Program-made: the position numbers and the translations under genes | Assembly: GCA_949361645.1 (NCBI GenBank) | Contig: OX442416.1 | Coordinates: 6,268,362-6,332,361, forward strand | Direction of reading: 5' to 3' | Origin: Spongilla lacustris | Taxonomy: Eukaryota; Porifera; Demospongiae; Spongillida; Spongillidae | DNA length: 64,000 bases | The notes under the pieces: model-generated | The model's database searches: none | The model's input: the letters and a program-made list of their open reading frames with translations, nothing else | What the model was told of the DNA's origin: nothing | In this document: positions 34,328 through 45,364 of the stretch, one piece after another | Layout of the letters: each line of letters starts with the position of its first letter | Numbering within the stretch: the first letter of the stretch is position 1

Positions 34328-34980
34328 ACCAGTACAGTACACTTGCACGCTCATAATGCATAATGACGGTTTGGATATAAAGCAATGCATTATTAGAAAT
34401 ATGCGATACCCATGTTCCTAGCTCATAACTGGTACACTGAATGTATGATGCATTAATACATGCAGTCTGGGTAGTGTGAGGACATCGCGACCATTTTATA
34501 AATTAAACAAGCCATTTATCCAGCACACATTGCTTTGAATTTTGTGTCTACAGCTACCTCAAATGTCCTCTGAAATGTCTTAACTCCCTTGACAGTGTCA
34601 AGGATGACTGTGCACATGGGGGGGCCCATATATATCAATAGAATGCATTTTTGTTCCAAAATTTCACACATACATATAATGTCTCCAACACTTAAAGCAC
34701 TATACGTTCATCCTCCTCTTCCTCCCCATGCACTGTTGTCCTCATCCAACTCAATTATTTTCCCTCCTGCAACTGCCATTTCATATTTAACCTGTTCAAC
34801 AATCTCTTCATCTCCTCCAGGTAAGAGATACATGTACTGTGACTCCCACCTCTCTCATCCACTGGTTCTAACATTGTCGGAATTTCCCTAAGGTAGTGTA
34901 CTTTTCTTTAATTCCTTTAAAGTTATTTGAAGTTCATCTTCAATTGCCTATAGCTTCAGCAGGGCCGTCGAGATCTAGAG
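34328..34980. other. No gene recognised
   Basis: AT-rich. A 100-codon plus-strand frame at 34,589-34,891 lacks any recognised motif or splice support. CAGGGCCGTC at 34,960 looks like the start of another MITE interrupted by the element at 34,989. Confidence 0.4.
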
Positions 34981-34988
34981 CTGGCACG

Positions 34989-35702
34989 CAGTGTTGCCGC
35001 GATATATCGCGAAAGGCGATATATCGCGATTAAATGTTTATATCGCGAAAGGCGATATATCGCGATTAATCTTTAGTCATATCGCGAAATAAAGGTGCAC
35101 GGACGTAAACAAAGATATACAGAAATAAAATTTAGAAACGAGCAGAGAATAAGCATACATTTAGGTATATCAATGAAAATAGTTTACTGTTACAGTTAAA
35201 CCAGTTCAGGTTGAATTTTGCCTTACAATTGCCAATGCAGCCCTTCAAGCAAGATGCCACGCCCCCTTTGCAACCTTTAATACCTAAGCAAAAATGCACA
35301 AGTACTTACTTGCTGGTTTAGCTATGGTAGGGACGTATGATGCATGATTCCTCCACCACAACAATGGATCTTATTGATTTCTGCTGATAGGCTATCATGT
35401 AGTTAAAAATCAATTGATTTTTGGTGCCTTCCAAAGCGTCCCATACGGCAATTTTGAAGGCTTTGCGATCAACACTCACGAAATCGTCTGTGGTAGCAAG
35501 TACATTTAGCGTAAGTACACGAATACCAGTACCATATCCTTCGTGGTAACAATAATTATTCACCCCAACATTTAATAACCAAGCGATAATTGATCATGAA
35601 TAGTTTACTATATCGCGATATTTATATCGCGATTAAATGCTCATATCGCGATATATCGCGATAAAGACGATTAAAGATGAAGGTTATTTCGCGGCAACAC
35701 TG
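34989..35702. mobile_element. hAT-like MITE with ATATCGCGA subterminal repeats
   Basis: Ends CAGTGTTGCCGCGATA and TTTCGCGGCAACACTG are inverted repeats, and the flanking 8-mer CTGGCACG is repeated exactly at 34,981-34,988 and 35,703-35,710. Just inside each end the word TATCGCGA recurs (about five on the left, four on the right), a layout expected of transposase-binding subterminal repeats. The 714-bp element has an 81-codon minus-strand frame (35,318-35,563) without recognised similarity. Confidence 0.9.
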
Positions 35703-35887
35703 CTGGCACGGGCCCCGGGGCTATGTAGTCCTTTCGGGCCCCATTAATGGTCCCCATTACAGGGGGAAATTATACCGTACAGGGGGAAATTATATCGCTT
35801 TCGTGTATTGGGTTATAAACTATCTAGTTCATGTGGCGAAAATAAAAAAACACTTGCCGGTATATATCATTATGTAACATTATTTAC

Positions 35888-36336
35888 ATGCATATGTTAC
35901 GCGCAACGCGCAATCCAGGAAGTGCATATGGTCGAGCGTGTACTGCATTCGGATGGTTCGTTGTGTACTCATTTTGGATGAAGCTGCTCTTCACGATGTG
36001 GGTAAACTTTCATCTCTTCTGTTTTGCAGTACTCCAGAAGAACCTGAAGAAGCTTGAAGTGTTGTACGTCGTGACCTCACTACTCGTACCAGTGGTGATA
36101 GCTTAATTAATTCTGCACCTCGGATATCGAATACCTACGGACTTAGCCCGCTGAATATAACATGCTTCATTTTTGATCAGAATGACAAATATCACATTGC
36201 GTCTATAGAAAGGTTTGTGCTTTGGGATGTTCCAGTAATGGTCATCCTTTTAGCCGCATCCATAGCCATGGTTGTCATGGTGATAAACCTGGCTCACAGA
36301 GTGTGTTGGAGATTCAGCCATTTTGTGGTGATTTAA
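35888..36336 (+). pseudogene. Seven-transmembrane receptor fragment (cAMP-receptor-like), frameshifted
   Basis: The first frame gives a hydrophobic segment (WFVVYSFWMKLLFTMWVNFH, TM3-like) and an intracellular loop QKNLKKLEVLYV leading into TM4 (VTSLLVPVVIA), then stops at 36,104. One frame away the sequence continues as SLINSAP, NTYGLSPLNITC, then TM5-like WDVPVMVILLAASIAMVVMV and INLAHRVC, stopping at 36,336. The Y-G-L...C spacing after TM4 and the KNxxKLExLYV loop resemble cAMP-receptor-like receptors of sponges, as I remember them. The two halves overlap at one junction near 36,100, so a small indel explains the break. TM1-2 and TM6-7 are absent. Confidence 0.5.
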
Positions 36337-36732
36337 CATTTTTAAGGTGATGGCATGGCTGTCAACGAGCATAGCCGTGTGAATTTATAGACCAGCAGTA
36401 CGCAGGTGTTGATTGTAGAGAAGTGGCCTTACCATCTGTCGTTAATTTCATCTAGGGGACTTAAAATATCACTTTATCATCCATTGCAGCTAATGCTAAT
36501 TCCACTTAAATATAAGGTTTTATTATTATGGTTATCATAATAATGCTGCCATTACAGATTACTATCAATACCTTTCCCTGCTGGAAAATTTAAGATTGCA
36601 ACACAAATCAACACTTCATCAAAACCTACATACTCAGGATTTGTAGGTAAGTAACCTACAATGTTCTAAGGAGATCCTCAGAAAGTTTACTTCACAGTGA
36701 CGACTGTGCAGGATAACGGCATAGATGTGTCA

Positions 36733-37245
36733 CAGCGGCGGATCCAGGATTTCTGGAAGGGGGGGTCTAATAACTATATTCACAAGCGGGGGCGGGTACT
36801 GGAGGGGGCGTGGGCCCCCTCCCGTAACAGCAAGGGGGTCTGGGGGAGCGCTGTAAGCTCCCCCAGTGGGGCCTGGGGCGAAGCCGCAGCCGCTTTTTCC
36901 CTTTTGCGTTCATTTAGCATGAAAATAAGCATACTTTCAAAGTGTATTCAATATTGATAGCTAGCAAGCGCAATATTCGAATTGATTAATTATTTAATAC
37001 GAGAACGTGGATAAAGATAGCGAATAGAAAACTCTACGCAAAGCCATTGTGACCGTATTCTGGTCTAAACGACACACACGTACGTCAGTTTTACCTTTAA
37101 TAGTATTATATACCTACTTGATTTAGCTCTACCTGTTTCCTGAGGTAAACTATCTTCTTGATCCCTTACTTCTTGCTCGCACCATTCCATCGCGCAGAAG
37201 TAATACTAATTAAACACTGCACGCTTGGAGGGCCTTGGCTTTAGA

Positions 37246-37276
<31 letters not shown>

Positions 37277-37471
37277 ATACACTCACACACACTTTGGGTC
37301 GAATGCTAACTCGCTAATCAGTTCACTTCACTCGCGTTCACTAAACGCTTCGTTTTTCAACTCGTCAATCATGTAATTAATTATTCATACGTTAATTTAT
37401 TCATAACTGGTCGGACCGAGGGGGGGGGGGGGTCTTTAGACCCCTTAGACCCCCCCCTGGATCCGCCACTG
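36733..37471. mobile_element. hAT-like MITE containing the GC-rich element
   Basis: Inverted ends CAGCGGCGGATCCAGG and CCTGGATCCGCCACTG are followed inward by GGGGGGTCTAA and TTAGACCCCCCCC. TGTCA is repeated at 36,728-36,732 and 37,472-37,476, shorter than the 8 bp usual for hAT. The interior carries the GC-rich module at 36,790-36,900 and a 17-base C run followed by a CA repeat at 37,246. No transposase. Confidence 0.75.
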
Positions 37472-37476
37472 TGTCA

Positions 37477-38575
37477 GTCGTCAGATCACATATGTAAAAT
37501 CACAAAAGATGGCTTAGTATTGTACACCAAGAAGGGATGTGGTCAAAACCACTTGTAGAGTAAGCACACCTGTGTACTGCTAGTGTACATCTTCACATGG
37601 CTCCATCACCTTGTGACAAATGAAAAAAATCACCATAAGATGGCTGACTGACTACCTTACATCAAGAAGAGATGTTGTAAAAACCAGTGATACCATAAAG
37701 TATGGTAGGTAAGCACATCTGTTACTGCTGGTGTGTACCCTAACATTGTAAAGTCAACAAAGATGGCTGACTACCTTATACCTTTTACCAAGAAGGGATG
37801 TGGTCGCACACCTGTGTACTGCACGTATAAATAGCCTCACTAGGCTATACAGTCAGTCATCCATCACCTTACATATGTACAATCACCACAAGATGGATGT
37901 CACTCTTACATCAAAAAGGTGTGTGGTGAAAACCAGTCTGAAGTTCATTATAAGCACACCTATGTACTGCTTGCATGTGTATAGCCCCACATGGCTATGC
38001 ATGTTTTACATCATAATCTAAAGCCATGCCATCACCTTGTGACATATTTAAAAATCACCAAAAGATCTATTGAGCACGCCTTGAAATCAACTCAACCCTG
38101 GTTTAAATCACCTATTTTATCTTCCCACGCGTATATGTCAGATACACGAAGAGTGCAAAGCACGCTTTTAAGGGACTTGTCGCGACTTATTTATATTCAT
38201 CATGGTTCATGGAGATCTGGAGATCCGCCCATGGGGTGCTGTCCGCGTAGCGCGTAGTCTATGTATTGCATCACTATATCCATGCCATCACCTTACATAT
38301 GTTAAATCACCACGAGATGGCTGACCCTCTTACACAAGAAAATGATGTTGTCAATTTTACCCTAAAGTATAGAGTAAGCACGCCTTGTCACCTATTTTAT
38401 CTTCCCATGCGTATGTCAGATACAAGAAGAGTGCAAAGCACGCTTTTAAGGGACTTGTCGCAACTGGGGTACTGATATCATCATGGTTCACGGACTCCCA
38501 TGGAGATCTGGAGATCCCGCCCATGGGGTGCTGTCCGCGTAGCGCGTAGTCTACATACGAAAACTGAAGGGGCCG
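37477..38575. repeat. Irregular ~130-150-bp tandem repeat with inserted repeat pair
   Basis: A unit containing ATCACCTTGTGACATATTTA, AAATCACCACAAGATGGCTG, ACCAAGAAGGGATGTGGT and AAGCACACCTGTGTACTGC recurs about five times. Two copies of another sequence (CACCTATTTTATCTTCCCA ... GGGGTGCTGTCCGCGTAGCG) are at 38,098-38,258 and 38,389-38,552. Non-coding. Confidence 0.75.
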
Positions 38576-38580
38576 GAGGA

Positions 38581-38630
38581 GGGGGGGGGGGGGGGGGGGG
38601 CAACTCCCCCCCCCCCCCCCCCCCCCCCCC
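38581..38630. repeat. G20-N5-C25 homopolymer hairpin
   Basis: Twenty G, the bases CAACT, then twenty-five C. It could form a long GC hairpin or G-quadruplex and is a place where sequencing is unreliable. Confidence 0.95.
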
Positions 38631-38631
38631 G

Positions 38632-39464
38632 CGCTACTGATTGATCTGAGGACACTCATGCAAATTCATCTGCAGATCAGCACCAATGCTGCCTTCGGCA
38701 AAGTCGGGACTTACTAGACGCATTTGTATTAGCTCTAGAATTATTATGATATACATGTATACATGTACCTGAAGCTAGTGTGTAGTGCCCTCTTCATTTT
38801 TATCTTTATATCCAAGGCTGCCCAGTGATAAATTTTACCAATCAATCTCAGTACTCTTAGCTGAAGTATTATCGATTAATTCTGTAAATCATTATTTAAG
38901 CTAGACTTCAAACTGTTTTTGCAAAAATACATGCATATTTTGATAATCAAACGGTTTTTGCATGCATGGTAAACGCATCTCCCGCAATCCCTAAAAACTT
39001 GGTCGGTGGCGAAAATAAATCACTGCGCGCATTGATTCCGTACTAAGAAAACCAAATTCTGTTTTAATGTAATGGACAGCGAGCGCTGTGTCACATTCAA
39101 TGGCGAGCTGAAAAGGAGCCATTGCGCATAGCCAGATCGTCCTAAAAGTTTCATAGATCAGACAGATCTGTAACACATTAGCGACACACGGGTAACGAAT
39201 AATAAGTACATCCATTTTACTTGATATCAAACAACATGCGTTTGCAGTGCAAATAAAAGCAGCGATTAATAAAAGGCCTATGGTGTACAAAATTTTTTTT
39301 CTTGATACTGATGAGACACCGAGCGCAGAGAATTGGACCATAGTTCAGAACTTTTGAAAATATGGTCAGGTTCATTATGTCTTGATGAGCAGCCCTTAGA
39401 TAGATAATATCACAACTTGAACATACACTCGAGGTTATTATAGGTTAGTACTTTTCTCATAAAT
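38632..39464. other. No gene recognised upstream of the BEL element
   Basis: AT-rich. A 116-codon minus-strand frame at 38,991-39,341 has two hydrophobic stretches but no recognised family and no splice evidence, so I leave it uncalled. Confidence 0.4.
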
Positions 39465-39608
39465 TGTGCGATATTGTGTTACATAACTGATTCTAATATC
39501 TCACGTGATTATTGAAATATAGTTTTTGCCTAGAGTGACACGCGGTGACACGCTGAATCTAGCTAGTCCGAGTTTGCTCTCATTAGATAAAAGGCGAATT
39601 GTCGTACA
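39465..39608 (+). repeat. 5' LTR of BEL/Pao element
   Basis: 144 bp, TGTGCGATATTGTG...GTCGTACA. Contains the A/T-rich word AGATAAAAGGCG, possibly the core promoter. Unusually short but complete. Confidence 0.95.
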
Positions 39609-39678
39609 TGGTCCTACGAGCCTGGGAACAGGAAAAAGAGTCTAAAATATTCGTCTTTTAGATTGATCGTGGATAGCA

Positions 39679-42600
39679 ATGGGCGAACCCGGAACAAGCG
39701 ACGTTCAAATTGATCGAGACAGCGCGATAAGAAGAAAACGGATTCGAGCGGGGCAAAAGGCCTCAGCCACTCGGATCATGGCGCAAGCTCAGGTAACTAT
39801 CAATGCCCCTCAGACGAACTGCTCAGCACTTAAACGGTTTCTCTCAGTTCTCCACGAGAAAAGAGATATTATTCTCAAAATGGACGCGGAAATCCTCAAC
39901 GACGTGGGTTCGGAAGAAGAAATAGTGCGCGAGATCGAAGAGGCTAACGTCTATCGTGAAAGGATAGAGATGGCGGTCATCGCCATAGAACAAGCTATTT
40001 CCGAGACTGAACGAGCTAGTCCGCTGCATATTCGACAGGGAGAGGAGTCGGCGTCTGAACCAGTGAACCAACAAGCGGACAGGCTTTCACCAGTGAACCA
40101 ACTAGCGGACAGGCGTTCAATTTCTCCAACTCCAAGTGATGCGCAGGCACGTGTGGCTCCGCCCAGTCAAGTTGACAATTCACATAGTAGCCCAAAACAA
40201 GTACAACCAGGATCAACTACGATGAAGACGCCAAAGGTGAAACTCCCGAAGTTGACACTAAAGAAATTTAGTGGTGATCCTACTGCGTGGACCCCGTTTT
40301 GGGACTCCTATGAGTCAGCTATTCATCAAAATCCAGACTTATCGGACATCGACAAGTTCAACTACCTGCAGTCCTTGGTAGAACATTCAGCAGCAGAAGC
40401 CATTGCAGGACTCACTCTGTCTTCATCAAACTATGCAGAAGCCATAACAGTGTTGAAGAAGCGGTTTGGGAACAAGCAGCAACTCATTAACAAACACATG
40501 GAGGCTCTACTCAGTCTGCCAGCAGTGACATCAGTTTACGAGCTTAGAAACCTTCGTCAACTGTATGATAAAGTAGAGTCACATGTCCGAAGTCTCAAGT
40601 CCATTGGAATTGCAGCCTCATCGTATGGCAACTTACTCGCTTCCATTTTGATGAAGAAGATTCCCTCTGATCTGTGTCTCATTGTAAGCCGTGAAACTGT
40701 AGAAGACAATTGGGATCTGGATTCGCTACTGAAGGTTTTGGAAAAGGAGATTGAGGCAAGGGAGAGGGCTGCAATGAATACATCTGCCCAACCAAGGAAA
40801 CCAGTTCGAGACTACTCCACTGCTGCTGCACTTCTGTCTGGCACATCATCTCCATTGTGTGCGTTCTGTGACCAACCTCACTACTCTACCCACTGCAGAG
40901 TAGTGACTGATCATGAGAAAAGAAAACAGCTGTTGTTGAAAGGAGGAAGATGCTTCATCTGCCTGAAGAAGGGACACCTCAGCAGAGACTGTCGGTCATC
41001 TCGTGGATGCTACAATTGTGGAGGAAGACATCATTCAAGTATATGCAAGTCACAAAGATCTGGGCCCCGAAATGCTCAGAATACAACACCTACCTCAACA
41101 GAACAACCTCAGAATGTTAGACCGCAGATGCAACTGCAGCAACACCAGACACAATCTGCTCCAGTACTATCCATGTATATTGATGTGAAGACTCCAGTGC
41201 TACTACAGACGGCAAGAGCATCTGTGTTCCAGCCAAACCGACCTTCACTCACAACAATTGTCAGGATAATTCTAGACAGTGGCAGTCAGCGCTCCTATGT
41301 CACAGAGATGGTGCGGAAGAATCTTGCATTGCACATGGAACAAGCAGAAACGATCGTGATGAAAACATTTGGCTGCCATGAGAAAGTTCAGATATGCGAT
41401 GTGGTGAAGCTTGCGATCAAGACTGCAACTGGAACAGATTTGGTCTTACCTTTTCTGGTGGTGCCGTCCATCTGTGAACCCATTGCTGGACAACCTATCA
41501 CACTAGCGAGGGATACCTACCCTCACCTATTTGGACTGAACCTTGCAGATGATAGTGGTAGGAGTGAGAGCTTAGCCATTAGCATCTTGATCGGAGCAGA
41601 TCACTACTGGAAGTTGGCTACAGGGAGAGTCCGTCGTGGCAAGACTGGACCTACTGCTATAGAGACTGTGTTGGGATGGGTACTCTCAGGACCTGTACCA
41701 GGAATAACGTGTGGAGAAACTAGTACGAACCTTATCTCAGCTCATGCTCTCAAGTTGGAAACTTCTGTTCTTCAGTGCCATGACTGCGACTTGGATCAAA
41801 GGCTGAAGAAGTTCTGGGATCTGGAGACCTTAGGCATTAAAGAGGGTGAAATGCCCGCATATAGTCAGTTTATGGAGGGTATTACCTTCCAGGATGGCAG
41901 GTATTGCGTTCAGCTTCCATGGAAAAACCCACATCCAACTCTTCCGGATAACTTCAAACTAAGTCAGCGTCGACTTTGTGGTCTTTTGAGACGTTTACGA
42001 CAGGAGCCAAGTCTACTACAGCGCTATGACACAGTGATTAAGGAGCAGCTCAAAGAAGGCATTGTAGAAGTGGTTCAAGACCCATGGACATCTGTTATGG
42101 AGAAGGTGCACTACATACCTCATCACGGAGTCATACGGGATGACAAGCAGACAACGAAGTTGAGGATTGTTTATGACGCCTCTGCTACAGAAGACGGACC
42201 CTCCTTGAATGATTGTCTATATGCAGGGCCACCGTTTGGACAGTTCATCTTCGACATTCTGGTGCGATTTCGACTGCATGAAGTTGCCCTAGTTGCTGAT
42301 ATAGAGAAAGCATTCCTGATGGTCTCTGTTGACAAAAAGGATATGGACGTCTTGAGATTTCTCTGGGTTGACAATGTCCATGCTGATCTACCCAACCTTC
42401 AGGTACTACGATTCACTAGAGTGGTTTTTGGGGTTGCCTCAAGTCCCTTCCTACTTAATGCTACATTGAGATATCACTTGGAGAAGTATAGGTCAGCTGA
42501 TTCAGAAACCGTGGATAGACTTGAACGGGCACTCTATGTTGATGATGTAACGTATGGAGCTGACAGTGTGGAAGAAGCATTTGTGTTGTACACAAAGTCC

Positions 42601-45321
42601 AAGCTTTGGTTAAAGGAAGGTGGCTTCAATCTTAGAAAGTTTGTCACAAATTCGTCAATGCTGCAGCGGAAGATTGATTTGCAAGAATCCTGTCCAGTTA
42701 ACTGTACCGAGACCGTGTCTCCACATCAGAGCGCCTCAGAAGAGCTGTCGTTTGCCAAGGTTGCACTTGGTGGAGATGAGTCACACCTAAAAGGCCTTAA
42801 AGTTTTGGGGATCCAGTGGAACCCTGCTGAGGATATGTTCATCTTTGACCTGAGTCATCTTTGCAAGCTGTCCATGGAGTTGGAGCCAACCAAACGAGGC
42901 ATTGTTGGCATTGTGTCCAGGATTTATGATCCGATTGGCATTGTGTCACCTGTCACAATCCAGTTCAAGATGATGTTCCAAGAGCTGTGTGCCAACCACC
43001 TAAACTGGGACGATCAGTTGTCAGGTGAACTGCTTGTAAAGTGGAAGAAACTGTTGAGTGAATTTCAGCAAGTTGAACCCCTACGCTTTCCAAGGTGCTA
43101 CTTTAGGAATTCTGTGAGGACATCGTCGTCATACACCTTACATGGATTCGGTGATGCTTCACAACGAGCATATGCTGCTGTAGTGTATCTTTTGATCGAA
43201 ACCCCTGACGGTCGTTCAACACGGTTTGTGGGCTCAAAGACAAGGGTTGCTCCAGTCAAGGGACACAGCATTCCAAGGCTTGAATTGTTGGCTGCACTGT
43301 TGTTGGCCAGACTGATATCTTCATTGGAGTCAGCCTTGAGGTCTGAGATAGCTTTGATGCCGTCAATGTGCTACACTGACTCAAAGGTTGCTCTGTATTG
43401 GATTAAAGGTGAAAGTCAGGAATGGAGACAATTTGTCCAGAACCGAGTCAACGAAATCCGAACCCTAGTACCAGCTCAGCGTTGGAAACACTGTTCGGGA
43501 CATGATAACCCAGCGGATCTGCCTTCCAGAGGTATCAGTCTACCGGAACTGTTGAACAAGTCAGTGTGGTTCAGTGGACCAAGTTGGCTTTCCAGTCCAG
43601 TCCAGGCTTCTTGTTGTGACGAAGAGTTGATGCCGGACGAGTGCATATTGGAGATGAAGAAAAGTGCTCAACATGTGTTGTTGGTTGGGGGAGAGATTGG
43701 CACTGTTATCCAGTGTCAACGATTTAGTTCGCTTGGAAGATTGTTGAGAGTGACTGCTTACGTGCTTAAGTTCATCGCAGTTCTCAAGGTCAGAGGGTCA
43801 GTATCTGCAGGTTTATCATCGAAGGACGTCTCTGATGCTGAAGAATTCTGGATCAAGTCATCACAAGCTGTACTACTTAAAGATGCGAAGTTTCAAGTGT
43901 GGAAGACTCAGTTCGGGTTGTACTGTGACAATGAGATTTGGCGGTGTGGAGGCAGGTTGAGGAATGCCGACCTGGATGTATGTGCGAAGCACCCTATCCT
44001 TCTACCTTCTAGTCATCATTTCACCATGCTGGTGATACGGCAGAGCCATGAGAAGGTGCTACATGGAGGTGTAAAGGAGACCCTCACTGAACTTCGTAGT
44101 CGATTTTGGATTGTAAAGGGAAGAAGTGTTGTGAAGAAATTACTTCACAAATGCGTGGTCTGTAAGAAGATCGATGGAAAGCCTTATGCATCATCACTAC
44201 CACCCCCTCTGCCGGAGTTTCGGGTTACTCAGTCACCACCATTTGCGTTCACAGGTTTGGATTATGCAGGACCTCTGTACCTAAGGGGTACAGAAGACAA
44301 AGTGTGGATCTGTCTGTTTACTTGTTGTGCCACCCGAGCGCTACACTTGGACCTGGTTGTGGATATGACCACCGAAGCATTCATTCGATGCTTCAAGCGG
44401 TTTGTGGCCAGGAGGGGAATCCCTCGAGTGATTATCTCTGACAACAGCAAAACATTCAAGGCTGCTGACAAGGTCATTGCTGAGATTCTGAACCGTCCAG
44501 AAATTGAAGAGTTCTTTGCTGGTGTACGTGTTAAGTGGAACTTCAATCTTGAAAAAGCGCCATGGTGGGGAGGATTTTTTGAAAGACTAGTGAAGTCAAC
44601 CAAGCGTTGCTTGAAGAAAATCATTGGAACCACAAGGCTCTCTTATGAGGAACTTCAGACTGTTCTGGTAGAAGTCGAAGCCATCCTGAATTCACGGCCA
44701 CTGACATATGTGTCATCGGAAGACCTTGAAGAGCCACTAACTCCATCCCACCTGCTAACTGGTCGTAGGTTAATCAGTCTACCTGATCCACAGGACTCAG
44801 AGGATGACCCTGACTACCATGCATCTCATACCCCAGAAGTACTTACCAGACGGATGAAACACCTCACAGTCATGTTGGACCATTTCTGGAAGCGCTGGAA
44901 ATGGGAGTATTTAGTGGAGCTGAGGGAGATGCATCGCTACGCACAGAAGCCTACTACACCTCATGAACCTGTGTCTGTTGGAGACGTCGTTCTGGTATAT
45001 GATGAGGACCATCCCCGAATATTTTGGAAGTTGGCAAAGGTTGAAGGTTTGCTCAAGGGATCGGATGGAGTTGTGAGGGGTGCAAAGGTTCGTGTCCGGA
45101 GTGGAAATGGTTTTACAGTTTTAAAGCGTCCTGTCCAACACCTTTTTCCTCTTGAAGTGAATGTCGATAATGTAAGTGTTGCAGAAGATGTCAAGTTGAG
45201 GCTGTCTCAGCAAAAGGGCCAGGATGAAAAGGAGGTACAGGAAGAAAAGAAGGTGCGGCCAGCAAGGGCATCTGCACAAAGAGCAAGGCAGAAGATTACA
45301 GAGTGGATGAAGTCAAATTGA
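39679..45321 (+). CDS. BEL/Pao Gag-Pol polyprotein
   Basis: A single ORF of 1,880 codons carrying all retroelement functions. In order: N-terminal basic and coiled-coil region; Gag-like domain (LPKLTLKKFSGDPTAWTPFW, about 188-320); CxxC/zinc-knuckle cluster (about 394-455, CFICLKKGHLSRDC); aspartic protease with DSGS at 533; reverse transcriptase with LYVDD at 952-956; RNase H with GDAS near 1,158; integrase zinc region (H...H...CVVCKK, about 1,450-1,500) and catalytic triad D1528, D1588, E1635; then the C-terminal domain usual for BEL/Pao (LTPSHLLTGRRL, FWKRWKWEYL, PVSVGDVVLV). The Met at 39,679 follows a leader of about 70 bases after the LTR. No stop, frameshift or missing catalytic residue was seen, so the element may be competent. 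Confidence 0.95.
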   Translation: MGEPGTSDVQIDRDSAIRRKRIRAGQKASATRIMAQAQVTINAPQTNCSALKRFLSVLHEKRDIILKMDAEILNDVGSEEEIVREIEEANVYRERIEMAVIAIEQAISETERASPLHIRQGEESASEPVNQQADRLSPVNQLADRRSISPTPSDAQARVAPPSQVDNSHSSPKQVQPGSTTMKTPKVKLPKLTLKKFSGDPTAWTPFWDSYESAIHQNPDLSDIDKFNYLQSLVEHSAAEAIAGLTLSSSNYAEAITVLKKRFGNKQQLINKHMEALLSLPAVTSVYELRNLRQLYDKVESHVRSLKSIGIAASSYGNLLASILMKKIPSDLCLIVSRETVEDNWDLDSLLKVLEKEIEARERAAMNTSAQPRKPVRDYSTAAALLSGTSSPLCAFCDQPHYSTHCRVVTDHEKRKQLLLKGGRCFICLKKGHLSRDCRSSRGCYNCGGRHHSSICKSQRSGPRNAQNTTPTSTEQPQNVRPQMQLQQHQTQSAPVLSMYIDVKTPVLLQTARASVFQPNRPSLTTIVRIILDSGSQRSYVTEMVRKNLALHMEQAETIVMKTFGCHEKVQICDVVKLAIKTATGTDLVLPFLVVPSICEPIAGQPITLARDTYPHLFGLNLADDSGRSESLAISILIGADHYWKLATGRVRRGKTGPTAIETVLGWVLSGPVPGITCGETSTNLISAHALKLETSVLQCHDCDLDQRLKKFWDLETLGIKEGEMPAYSQFMEGITFQDGRYCVQLPWKNPHPTLPDNFKLSQRRLCGLLRRLRQEPSLLQRYDTVIKEQLKEGIVEVVQDPWTSVMEKVHYIPHHGVIRDDKQTTKLRIVYDASATEDGPSLNDCLYAGPPFGQFIFDILVRFRLHEVALVADIEKAFLMVSVDKKDMDVLRFLWVDNVHADLPNLQVLRFTRVVFGVASSPFLLNATLRYHLEKYRSADSETVDRLERALYVDDVTYGADSVEEAFVLYTKSKLWLKEGGFNLRKFVTNSSMLQRKIDLQESCPVNCTETVSPHQSASEELSFAKVALGGDESHLKGLKVLGIQWNPAEDMFIFDLSHLCKLSMELEPTKRGIVGIVSRIYDPIGIVSPVTIQFKMMFQELCANHLNWDDQLSGELLVKWKKLLSEFQQVEPLRFPRCYFRNSVRTSSSYTLHGFGDASQRAYAAVVYLLIETPDGRSTRFVGSKTRVAPVKGHSIPRLELLAALLLARLISSLESALRSEIALMPSMCYTDSKVALYWIKGESQEWRQFVQNRVNEIRTLVPAQRWKHCSGHDNPADLPSRGISLPELLNKSVWFSGPSWLSSPVQASCCDEELMPDECILEMKKSAQHVLLVGGEIGTVIQCQRFSSLGRLLRVTAYVLKFIAVLKVRGSVSAGLSSKDVSDAEEFWIKSSQAVLLKDAKFQVWKTQFGLYCDNEIWRCGGRLRNADLDVCAKHPILLPSSHHFTMLVIRQSHEKVLHGGVKETLTELRSRFWIVKGRSVVKKLLHKCVVCKKIDGKPYASSLPPPLPEFRVTQSPPFAFTGLDYAGPLYLRGTEDKVWICLFTCCATRALHLDLVVDMTTEAFIRCFKRFVARRGIPRVIISDNSKTFKAADKVIAEILNRPEIEEFFAGVRVKWNFNLEKAPWWGGFFERLVKSTKRCLKKIIGTTRLSYEELQTVLVEVEAILNSRPLTYVSSEDLEEPLTPSHLLTGRRLISLPDPQDSEDDPDYHASHTPEVLTRRMKHLTVMLDHFWKRWKWEYLVELREMHRYAQKPTTPHEPVSVGDVVLVYDEDHPRIFWKLAKVEGLLKGSDGVVRGAKVRVRSGNGFTVLKRPVQHLFPLEVNVDNVSVAEDVKLRLSQQKGQDEKEVQEEKKVRPARASAQRARQKITEWMKSN

Positions 45322-45364
45322 ACTGATAGTTTGTTGACTAGTTCTCACTAGTCAAGATGGGGAG

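Noticed and set aside
38991..39341. 116-codon minus-strand frame with two hydrophobic stretches
   Set aside because: AT-rich region, no family recognised and no splice evidence; could be chance.
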